A program made the translations under genes and the position numbers. The notes below the pieces were generated by a model, which saw only the letters and a program-made list of their open reading frames with translations, ran no database searches and had not been told where the DNA came from. A stretch of DNA of 42,424 nucleotides from Bacteroidales bacterium (GTDB lineage Bacteria > Bacteroidota > Bacteroidia > Bacteroidales > Paludibacteraceae). Of this stretch, positions 1-7,532 are shown in pieces; position 1 is the stretch's first letter, and every line of letters starts with the position of its first letter. Location: assembly GCA_012519885.1 (NCBI GenBank), contig JAAYPI010000175.1, positions 1 through 42,424 of the forward strand, written 5' to 3'.

Positions 1-935
1 GTAAATTGAGCACTTTCAACCATATTATCAATATCAATTCTCACTTCGGATGAAAGTGGATTTTGCATTTCAGGTATAAATAAGCTACTTAATGTGTTTG
101 CATAATAAACGCTATTACTCGTTTTGACCTTAACTGAAATACTTGGAGACATACTTATACCGCATTCTTCTTCGTGGAATTTGCCGTTAAGTTGACCAAG
201 CCAATATTTCTTGCCATCACACTTTTTTTCAAAATTGAAAATACCTTTAAGATTGGCTTTCTTTTTACAATTCTTACACTCTATCCAAATACCTGAAAGT
301 TCAGTGTTTTCTCGACTTATTTTATAAATTAAATCTTGTTGGTCACAACATTTTTTTGAATAATCTAATTGTGGCCCGCTTTGTTTTTCATTTTTTTCTT
401 CATCTTCAGTTTCTTCAACATTGCTTTTATCTGATGGCAAGCGATTGTTCCAATACTCCCAAGGCAAGTCGTGAATATGTCCATTACTGCAAGTCAAAAC
501 AAATCTTATTTGTTCTAAATGATTTTCCTTGCAGTCGCGATTCGCACATTTAGGAGGATTAAAAAAATCTAAATTTTTGCCTGCACTTCGCCATCTATTT
601 TTCCACTCAAAATATGAAGCAAAGCGGTTACAATGAGTACAATAAAACCATTTTGGAAAATAATTTGCTTTAGGTCTAACCTGATGCAAAAATGAATCTC
701 TATCTGTTGGTATTGCAACTAAATGTTTGAGATTCGGAAATCTATTTTTCAGTCGTTGTAAAAGCCTGTCATCTTTAATTATGTAATGAGCTAATTTCTC
801 ATTTAAGTCTGAATAACCCCAATTATCAAATGTTTCTATGATAATTGAATTGTCTGTGGTTTCAATTATTGAACCAACACCCCCATAATTTGAAATATGC
901 TTACTTCTACTGTGTTTAATTTTATCGTTTGGCAT
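1..935 (-). CDS. drmB: DISARM-like protein DrmB (DUF1998), N-terminal part; truncated by the window edge
   Basis: I read 311 codons from an ATG at 933-935; the frame is open and runs off the left edge. The start lies 5 bases beyond the drmA stop. The N-terminus has the YGGVGS stretch (residues 17-22) seen near the start of DrmB/DUF1998 proteins. Cysteine pairs follow that look like zinc knuckles: C99/C102, C130/C135, C149 in a CSNGHIHDLPW segment, and C220/C223. In DISARM, DrmB works with the DrmA helicase to recognise and restrict incoming phage DNA. The C-terminal DUF1998 part and any downstream drmC or methylase gene would lie outside the window. The identification rests on this N-terminal pattern plus the drmA neighbour. 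Cytoplasmic. Confidence 0.8.
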   Translation of the reverse strand, partial: MPNDKIKHSRSKHISNYGGVGSIIETTDNSIIIETFDNWGYSDLNEKLAHYIIKDDRLLQRLKNRFPNLKHLVAIPTDRDSFLHQVRPKANYFPKWFYCTHCNRFASYFEWKNRWRSAGKNLDFFNPPKCANRDCKENHLEQIRFVLTCSNGHIHDLPWEYWNNRLPSDKSNVEETEDEEKNEKQSGPQLDYSKKCCDQQDLIYKISRENTELSGIWIECKNCKKKANLKGIFNFEKKCDGKKYWLGQLNGKFHEEECGISMSPSISVKVKTSNSVYYANTLSSLFIPEMQNPLSSEVRIDIDNMVESAQF

Positions 936-940
936 ATATT

Positions 941-3900
941 CTAATATTGTCTGATTAATATTTCTGCACTTGGTTCTACACTTCTCATAGATTGCATTGC
1001 AACCAATGTTTCATCATCATTTTTCTTTTCTTGCAATGGAACCATCAAAGATTCTTTAGGGTGGTTATACCAATAGTATTTCAAGTTTCTATCTGCTTCA
1101 ACTTTGTATTTCCAATCTCTTAGAATAATATCTGTCTTTTCCATTATAAGTTGAATATCATCTTGAGCAAACTGGTGATTTTGGAAAAGTTGTAAAAGGT
1201 TGCTTTTAAGTTCATTTTTCACTCTATCATCAATAATTGCATTTGCTGCATCATTGCTTGTGTATTGTGTGGTATGACGGAAAAAAGCAAGAATTAGTGT
1301 AAAAAGCATTTTATCAAGTGCATTCTCAGCAAAAGGAGTTACACTTAATGGTTCAACTTGCTTATAAAAAGTTTTGTGAAACTGAACAAAATCCTCATAG
1401 AATGACAAATCTCTACTGTTGAATGGGTCGTATAGAGTAAATACAACACCTTCATTTTTTCTAGCAACACGGCTACTAGCCTGAATATATTCGGCTGTAT
1501 TTGGTGGCATTCCGTTCATTATCATCACGCCTAAACGACCAACATCAAGACCAACGCTTATCATATTTGTTGCAAGCACTAAATCATATGCTTTATGGTC
1601 CTTCAAATCTCCATTAAACTGAATGTCGAGTTTATCCAAGTTCTTCTTAATTTTTTCATTGGGTATTCGGCTAGTTAATTCAATATTTCTGTATGAAAGT
1701 TTATTGTAATTGTTTGCGGAATTATAGTCATCTATCAAATACCTAACTTGTAGTTGTTTGATTATTGGTTTTAATTCTGAATTTATCTTGTTAGAAAAAC
1801 GACCAATCTCCTTTAAACTTTTGAAATAAGAAAGCAAAGTCCAAAAACTATCAGCATCAGCTTTTTCAGATGATTTTTTCCAAATTTCAAGCCTTGCAAA
1901 AAGCAAGGAAGCCAATAATTGCAGGTTTGTAATTACGGTAGTTTTACCGGTAGGTAAAACACCAATGTATTTTCTCTTGCTTTCGTCAATTACTTTTGAG
2001 AAAAATGTGTCGTCTGAGTTTGTAGCATATTGGGGAAAAACTCTAGCTTCTCGACCATACAACCCTAAAATTTGTTTATCAACGTTTTTTACTGTCGCAG
2101 TTGATGCAATTATTTTTGGATGGTTGCAAATTTCTAAAAGTGCATTTTCAAAAAGACCAACAAGACTCCCAAGAGTTCCATTTAACAAGTGCAACTCGTC
2201 CTGAATAATTAACTCAGGTTTTCTATTGTTACCATAGTTAAAAAGGGAAGTAGCTTCACCTCTCCAAGCGATTGCAGCAAACTTGTCAACTGTTGCAAAT
2301 AAAATTGTTGGTGGCTTTGAATATATATCATCATCAATCAAGACTATTGGCAACCCACCATTTTGTTCAGAATAATGACAGGCTTCATTTAAACAATGAC
2401 TTTTTAAATGCCTATCAATTCTATGACCAATTTGATATGCTGTATCATTTCCCGAAAGCTTTGAAATTATTTTAGTATTGCACCATTGACAATTTGATAG
2501 CTGAAAAGGATTCACTACAAAAGTGTTTCCTTGATTTAACTTCTGTTGAGTTGATTGTAATTTTCTTTGTGCATCTGCTAAACTATTTGGAATTGTTTGT
2601 TTACCAACCCAAAAACCAATAGTGATTTTTTTATCTCCTAAATCTTTATGATTACTGCGAATAAACTCGCAAGCCAAAATCATTTTAGATGCTCTTTCAA
2701 ATTGTTGAGCGGAGAGAAGCCTCAAAGTATATCGAATAATAATATTTACACCATCATAGCTTGTTGGATACTCTAATCTTCTCCAAAAAATTAAAAATGC
2801 TGAAACTGCTAAATATGCTTCTGTTTTACCTCCACCCGTTGGAAAATAAAGCAAATCAATTAATTCCTTTTCAGAACTATTCTCGTCAACAAAAGATGCT
2901 AAACATTGAAGAATGAATGCTAACTGAAATGGTCTCCATTCTGGTTCTTTGATTTCTCCTTTACTATTCTTAGGAAATTGTACAATTCCATAATCTTCAA
3001 ATTTGTGCTGTAAAACATCATTTCTTTCCCAAACTTCAAAACCTTCCTTTTTGGTGCCAAAATGTTGGGTAGTTTGGAACATTTGCAAATAAATTGCAGT
3101 GTTCGCTAATTGAAATGCTCTTAAAGCCTTTTCATTCTTTTCGAGTATATTAATACCGTTGCTAATTCTACTATGAATTAATTCGCATTTTGATATATTT
3201 TTTTGACCAAGCTCATTTCCATTTGCTGCTTCACGTTCATCATTAATCCAATTTTTATAGGCATCTGCAACTTTTTTAAGGTTTTCAATAATTCCATTTT
3301 TATCTGAATTATAAATAGAAAGATTTTTGATGTTAAGAATCTCACCCTTTATTTTATCTGTTTCTGAACTTTGACTTTTTACATCATAATCAGGCAAAAA
3401 AGTCGATTGAATCCATTGGGGAGTGTTTGGTGATTGAGCATTTTCCCAAGTGCAAGCAGTATTATGTCCAATACCAAAGGCAAGTTTTTCACGATATAGA
3501 TAGTCTAACATTCTATCCTCATCCGTTTTGTATAAATGTGATTTATAGTCTCTAAACGGTAAAAGTTTTTCAGTCTCAATTTTTATCTCGGTTTGAAAAC
3601 AACTTACTTGATTGACTTTTTCTTTAGAAAGTGAAAATTTGTCTTTAGGGATTTTTACTCTGTTTTCAATTACTGCTTTGATGTAGTATTTGTCAGGGTA
3701 ATTTGAATAAAGTTTTAGATGAAATACAAGGTTTTCCTTTAGCTCCTTGTGCCAATTTTCAGATATACAGTTCGGTAGTTCCGATAATTTTAATTCGATG
3801 TGTTGATTTTCGGCTGAAAGAATTTCGGCAATGTTTATTTCAAATTCAACATTGTTGTCGTAGCGTTTGTATTTATCCTTAAAGAATATTTTAGATATAA

Positions 3901-4555
3901 CTTTATAAAGAGCAAAATCTTTATCTGTGTTTTGTCTCAATGTCTTCAAACATTCTTGAAAATGTGCATATTCAGGTGTTATTTTTCCTGCTTTTGTTCT
4001 TTGAAGTTTTTGAGATTGTGAAAGTGTATTGTTTTCAGAATCAAAGGTTACAAAATGACTTAATCCAAATTGTTCTAAGAAGTGGATGCCTTCGCCATTG
4101 TAGGGGATTTTGATTTCTGCAAAATCTGCTTTCTTGTAATTTCCAAATTGTATAGTTGTTTTAAAGCTTTGACAAGACTTATCAACTGCGAAAGTTATCC
4201 CAAAATGTGAAGGAAAAAATGTATTCGCACTATATTTTGGTTGAGTATCTGTCTTCTCGGCTTCATCATCTTCTTCAAATATTTCCGTTTCCTTTTTTTC
4301 TTCATCAGGAAATTCAAGTGTCAACTCTGTTAAATCGTCTTCATCTTCTTCTTTCATTTCCTCTTGTCCATTGTCACTACCATTTGTTTGAAGTTGCTTT
4401 GGAAAAAGTATCCCTGTGAAATATCTCTGTAACGGTTTTCCTTCTATTATCTCGTTTGCAAAATCTTCATTGCAAACAAAAATATCAGAACCTGGACCCA
4501 ATAGTTCCTTTTTAACCCTCTCTATAATTATGTTTCGATTTTCTTTTACGCTCAT
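941..4555 (-). CDS. drmA: DISARM helicase DrmA
   Basis: This 1204-residue protein is a superfamily 2-type helicase of the DrmA family. Visible motifs are Walker A FPTGGGKT (571-578), a DEAH-like DELH (786-789), motif III STAT (818-821) and motif VI ASSRVAR (1026-1032). Putative zinc cysteines are C689/C692 and C721/C726. The N-terminal third has a very acidic low-complexity stretch (about 66-102). The phrases LFATVDKF (752-759) and QDELHLLNGTLGSL (785-798) are, to my knowledge, characteristic of DrmA. The family powers DNA loading in DISARM phage defence. Its ATG overlaps the stop of the upstream gene by 4 bases (ATGA), and drmB starts 5 bases after its stop, so the genes are probably translationally coupled. 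The length fits the family and the motifs are intact. Cytoplasmic. Confidence 0.9.
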   Translation of the reverse strand: MSVKENRNIIIERVKKELLGPGSDIFVCNEDFANEIIEGKPLQRYFTGILFPKQLQTNGSDNGQEEMKEEDEDDLTELTLEFPDEEKKETEIFEEDDEAEKTDTQPKYSANTFFPSHFGITFAVDKSCQSFKTTIQFGNYKKADFAEIKIPYNGEGIHFLEQFGLSHFVTFDSENNTLSQSQKLQRTKAGKITPEYAHFQECLKTLRQNTDKDFALYKVISKIFFKDKYKRYDNNVEFEINIAEILSAENQHIELKLSELPNCISENWHKELKENLVFHLKLYSNYPDKYYIKAVIENRVKIPKDKFSLSKEKVNQVSCFQTEIKIETEKLLPFRDYKSHLYKTDEDRMLDYLYREKLAFGIGHNTACTWENAQSPNTPQWIQSTFLPDYDVKSQSSETDKIKGEILNIKNLSIYNSDKNGIIENLKKVADAYKNWINDEREAANGNELGQKNISKCELIHSRISNGINILEKNEKALRAFQLANTAIYLQMFQTTQHFGTKKEGFEVWERNDVLQHKFEDYGIVQFPKNSKGEIKEPEWRPFQLAFILQCLASFVDENSSEKELIDLLYFPTGGGKTEAYLAVSAFLIFWRRLEYPTSYDGVNIIIRYTLRLLSAQQFERASKMILACEFIRSNHKDLGDKKITIGFWVGKQTIPNSLADAQRKLQSTQQKLNQGNTFVVNPFQLSNCQWCNTKIISKLSGNDTAYQIGHRIDRHLKSHCLNEACHYSEQNGGLPIVLIDDDIYSKPPTILFATVDKFAAIAWRGEATSLFNYGNNRKPELIIQDELHLLNGTLGSLVGLFENALLEICNHPKIIASTATVKNVDKQILGLYGREARVFPQYATNSDDTFFSKVIDESKRKYIGVLPTGKTTVITNLQLLASLLFARLEIWKKSSEKADADSFWTLLSYFKSLKEIGRFSNKINSELKPIIKQLQVRYLIDDYNSANNYNKLSYRNIELTSRIPNEKIKKNLDKLDIQFNGDLKDHKAYDLVLATNMISVGLDVGRLGVMIMNGMPPNTAEYIQASSRVARKNEGVVFTLYDPFNSRDLSFYEDFVQFHKTFYKQVEPLSVTPFAENALDKMLFTLILAFFRHTTQYTSNDAANAIIDDRVKNELKSNLLQLFQNHQFAQDDIQLIMEKTDIILRDWKYKVEADRNLKYYWYNHPKESLMVPLQEKKNDDETLVAMQSMRSVEPSAEILIRQY

Positions 4556-6024
4556 AATTCAAATAGTTGTAATGTTTTTTCATCTAAAGTTTCAATACTG
4601 TCATTAAAGACTTCTTTACTTAAAACTGTATGTAAAGGCATAAACTCCTCTACGAATGCTCTTAAAGTGGATTCATTAAAATTTCGTTTTTGCAAAATCT
4701 CTCCAATTTTATTTTGTCTTAAAAACAATCTTAGCTCTTGTTTTAATCCTCTACCAAGAACAATCATTGTGCTGTTGTATGTTGTTTTAGATTTTAAAAT
4801 TGGCTTAATCAAAGTGTCAATTTCAATATCAGATTTATCGGAGAAATATTGTTTAAAAATTGCACGAAGGTCATTTTTATACATTGGAAACTTTCTAAAT
4901 CCTTTTCCATATGTTGCAAGTGTATTTGGCAAAATTCTTAAACCCTTTTCCTTTAATTTCTTATATAATATTTCGTCTCCGTATTTATTTCTCAGTTCAT
5001 TTATTAGCTGTTTCCAATAAACTGAATGCTCTTCAACTTTGCCAAAAATTTCGGGTTCAGTTTCAACTGCAACTTGATACAAATTTTCTGCAAGCTGCTC
5101 TTTCGGGTAAACTCTAATTTTATCTCCGATTTTAATTTTATAGGTTTTATTTAGTTCACCTCGCTCTGTAAAAATGGTGTCGTTACTTTCAAGATACAAG
5201 TCAGATATATTTGTTACAACTTTATAAATCAACTTTTCTTCACTATCATTCAGTAATACATCACATTCATTTTTATATCCTTCATAAGCTCTGTTTCCAA
5301 AATCGTCTAATCTTGAAACTATGCCATTTATAGTCGAACTAATATCAACTGAGTAGTTTCTTGATTCTTGATATTCGATTCCACAAATAGAAAGCCTGTC
5401 TGTAGATTTTATTTCTTCTTCAATTAATTTTTTTCTATTGTCAAGATATTTGTAGTAAAGATTTTTTTCTTGCTTATAAACAACTAAAACAATATCAGAA
5501 TTTAGATTGTAGAGCAAATCGAAATCTTTTTGCCCATTGAAACTATGAAATACTAATGTTTTATTTTCTATGGCAACTCTTTTTAAAGCAGAAAAGGGGA
5601 GAATTTCTACTTTTCGATTTCGAACGTTTTTTATTGCAAAGTCAATATCGTTGTTGTCGAAAAAGGCAATAGTTTTTTTGTCTGATTGATTTAAGAACTT
5701 TATGAGCGTTTCCTGTTTTGGTAAGGTTTCTTTGAGGTAGTCCAAAAGTTTAAATAACTCAACCTTTGGATTATTATCAGCTAAATATTCTGTTGTATAA
5801 CCACCGTAATTTTCAAGACCGTGTTCTAATTCTTTATTGATTTTTAATCTTTCAATTAGATTTTCAATTGTGTCTGGTTGAATCGCATTGATTGCTATTC
5901 TTAAAATATTTCCATAAGACTTGAGTTCAATTCCAAACTCTGCATTTACATAGAAGATTTTATTATCGAGAACCTTTATTGAGTTCTCAATTTCTGCACT
6001 TGGTATGTTCCTAAATCTTATCAT
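4552..6024 (-). CDS. DISARM-associated protein, possible C-terminal half of DrmE
   Basis: This 490-residue protein has no motif I can assign with certainty. It lies between a 303-residue protein and DrmA, with 4-base ATGA overlaps on both sides. Class 2 DISARM operons carry a drmE gene; from memory DrmE is about 800 residues, and this protein plus its upstream partner sum to 793. I see no signal peptide or membrane segment. The middle is rich in charged residues, and the last 120 residues have a basic segment (GRGLKQELRLFLRQ) that could contact nucleic acid. Calling it half of a split DrmE is inference from size, order and coupling; it could also be an unrelated accessory subunit. Confidence 0.5.
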   Translation of the reverse strand: MIRFRNIPSAEIENSIKVLDNKIFYVNAEFGIELKSYGNILRIAINAIQPDTIENLIERLKINKELEHGLENYGGYTTEYLADNNPKVELFKLLDYLKETLPKQETLIKFLNQSDKKTIAFFDNNDIDFAIKNVRNRKVEILPFSALKRVAIENKTLVFHSFNGQKDFDLLYNLNSDIVLVVYKQEKNLYYKYLDNRKKLIEEEIKSTDRLSICGIEYQESRNYSVDISSTINGIVSRLDDFGNRAYEGYKNECDVLLNDSEEKLIYKVVTNISDLYLESNDTIFTERGELNKTYKIKIGDKIRVYPKEQLAENLYQVAVETEPEIFGKVEEHSVYWKQLINELRNKYGDEILYKKLKEKGLRILPNTLATYGKGFRKFPMYKNDLRAIFKQYFSDKSDIEIDTLIKPILKSKTTYNSTMIVLGRGLKQELRLFLRQNKIGEILQKRNFNESTLRAFVEEFMPLHTVLSKEVFNDSIETLDEKTLQLFEL

Positions 6025-6932
6025 AACACATTTACTAATTCAACTTCTTCTTTGAACCAATTCCAACAAGGAATTGAGTTGTTTTTCTGCGGAGTTAAGC
6101 TGTTTGATAAAATTATTAAATTGAAACCGAACCGTTGTTTATCAAGTAGCATCTGCTCGATATTCGTAGCTTCTGTATCAAAAACAATAATAGATTTTAG
6201 TCGCTTATTTTGAAGTAAGATGTTTTGATAACAAACTTCATATTTTGGAGTGAAATAAACTAAACAATCTGTCAATGCTGGAATTGACTTTGTTTCACTT
6301 AGATGATTCTCTTCCCTTGGATTTGGTAGATAAATTGAGGGTATTTTACTCTTTACATTTAAACTGTCCCATAATGGTTTTTTGGAAATAAATACAGTTT
6401 TTCTGTCAAAATTCAACCTTGGGAACTCACACTTTTCTTTATTTAGATTTTCAAAAAAGTCAAAGTAATTTTTTATAGTTCTTTCACTAATTCCTGTGCC
6501 TTCTTTTAATTTTACATAGTTTTTTGTTAGCCTTTCGTATGTAATTCCTGATAAGGTTGCAGGGGAAATGTCCACTTTTCTTTTTCTTAATATTTGTCTA
6601 ATAGTGTAGTCGTTGTTTTCGACTTTGGTAATCTCGTAATATTGGTTGTCTTTTATTCGTTTCAACTTGTCACCAATAGCGAAATTGTCAGGAAGGTCAT
6701 AGTGGTTTTTATAGATGTCATTTGCCAATTCAATATATAAGTGTTTTGCTATTTCAAATAAGGAGTCTTTTGAGTTTTGGAAATTTATATGAAGCGGTTT
6801 GTTGTCGTAGTAATGTTTAAGAATAACCTTTACTGTTAGAGCTACAACATTATTTGAAAAATCATTTTCAAGATGTTGAACATCCTTGAATTTTTCTAGA
6901 AGTTTCTGATAATATGTCTCGTTCAATATCAT
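6021..6932 (-). CDS. DISARM-associated protein, possible N-terminal half of DrmE
   Basis: This is the first gene of the defence operon, with 303 residues and no signal peptide or membrane helix. Its stop overlaps the next start as ATGA. The C-terminal part has alternating hydrophobic strands (KSIIVFDTE, FNLIILSNS) suggesting an alpha/beta fold, and it ends in a WNWF-containing segment. No catalytic motif is recognised. Together with the following protein it matches the expected size of a single DrmE, so a split drmE is my preferred reading. The upstream 250 bases are a GC-rich structured block, and no convincing TTG/TAnnTTTG promoter was found for the operon. Confidence 0.5.
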   Translation of the reverse strand: MILNETYYQKLLEKFKDVQHLENDFSNNVVALTVKVILKHYYDNKPLHINFQNSKDSLFEIAKHLYIELANDIYKNHYDLPDNFAIGDKLKRIKDNQYYEITKVENNDYTIRQILRKRKVDISPATLSGITYERLTKNYVKLKEGTGISERTIKNYFDFFENLNKEKCEFPRLNFDRKTVFISKKPLWDSLNVKSKIPSIYLPNPREENHLSETKSIPALTDCLVYFTPKYEVCYQNILLQNKRLKSIIVFDTEATNIEQMLLDKQRFGFNLIILSNSLTPQKNNSIPCWNWFKEEVELVNVL

Positions 6933-6960
6933 TCTTTGTCTGGTTTAGTCAGCGGTTGGG

Positions 6961-7024
6961 GCAAAAGCAAATGTGCTGCATTGGGTTGGCTTTGTGTGTG
7001 GGGATGCAGCTCTTTTGATTTTGC
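6961..7024. repeat. large imperfect hairpin in a GC-rich non-coding block
   Basis: Arms 6961-6981 and 7004-7024 are inverted copies matching at 18 of 21 positions, separated by 22 bases. The inner ends share GCTGCAT/ATGCAGC and the outer ends GCAAAA/TTTTGC. The block (about 6940-7110) is visibly richer in G and C than the defence genes beside it. Short open frames cross it on both strands, but their composition is unlike a protein and they lie over the palindrome. It sits between the defence operon and a recombinase remnant, so it may be a boundary or mobile-element sequence. Confidence 0.55.
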
Positions 7025-7111
7025 TGAAGCGTTGGCATTTTGTCTATCTTTTTCTGTTTGTTTATTGTCGGTCGTGTCGTCTTTTAGGGTGAACGCTAAC
7101 ATCTGTGTATG

Positions 7112-7145
7112 TACCACGTTTTTGTATAGGTACCATAGCGTGGTA
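7112..7145. repeat. 7-bp inverted repeat TACCACG/CGTGGTA
   Basis: Perfect 7-bp arms at 7112-7118 and 7139-7145 flank a 20-bp spacer that itself holds the palindrome GGTACC. It lies between the hairpin block and the recombinase remnant. It could be a regulator site for the defence operon or part of an old recombination site. The spacer is longer than a usual tyrosine-recombinase core, so the function is unknown. Confidence 0.35.
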
Positions 7146-7182
7146 ACTATATTCACTTTATACACCTATCCATTTGTTAATT

Positions 7183-7412
7183 TTAGTATATTTCTAATTT
7201 ATCCAAAGGATTTTTTATCTGATCAAACCCCTTGTTTGTAATATGTGTATATATCTCCGTTGTTTTACTACTTGAATGACCAAGCAAACTCTGTATATAT
7301 CTTAAGTCTGTCCTCCACCTTCTCCATCAAACAACCACTCCTTCGGTTTATATTCTTTAAAATATTTGCGTAAAGTTATTAAAGTTTTTTTAGGTAGCAA
7401 AGTGTATCGGTC
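7183..7412 (-). pseudogene. tyrosine recombinase (Xer/phage integrase family) remnant, internally deleted
   Basis: Two out-of-frame fragments of one integrase are visible on the minus strand. Fragment A (about 7412 to 7305) encodes a DRYTLLPKKTL stretch and then KEYKPKEWLFDGEGG, followed by a TAA at 7302-7304. Fragment B (about 7308 to 7183) encodes DLRYIQSLLGHSSSKTTEIY and ends at TAA 7183-7185. B holds the late catalytic His (LLGH) and the Tyr nucleophile (EIYTH). The segment normally between them, with the HxxR motif, is missing, and the junction shifts the frame. The catalytic core is therefore broken, and no N-terminal half was found upstream. Family knowledge: such enzymes integrate mobile elements, which fits its place beside the defence operon. 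Confidence 0.8.
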
Positions 7413-7475
7413 TTTTTTTTTGTTGTTCGTATTGTGGTTTTTTCTGTTTCACAGGCAATAGCTATCTCCATCAAA

Positions 7476-7510
7476 TCAAAAAGGCAAGATAACGAAGTAT
7501 CCTGCCTTTA
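7476..7510 (-). terminator. Rho-independent terminator of the pullulanase gene
   Basis: On the minus strand, about 23 bases after the pullulanase stop, AAGGCAGGATA and TATCTTGCCTT can pair (one G-U) around a small TTCG-containing loop. A run of T follows directly. Confidence 0.75.
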
Positions 7511-7532
7511 TTGAATTCAAAAAAAAATAGTA

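Noticed and set aside
6940-7110. Integron attC site
   Set aside because: The block has a large palindrome but I could not find the paired RYYYAAC and GTTRRRY core sites in the right places.
6929-7241. Overlapping short open frames on both strands (78 and 101 codons) before the defence operon
   Set aside because: They lie on top of the GC-rich palindrome and inverted repeat, have odd composition (His/Gln/Asn-rich or Cys/Ser/Phe-rich) and no recognisable domain.
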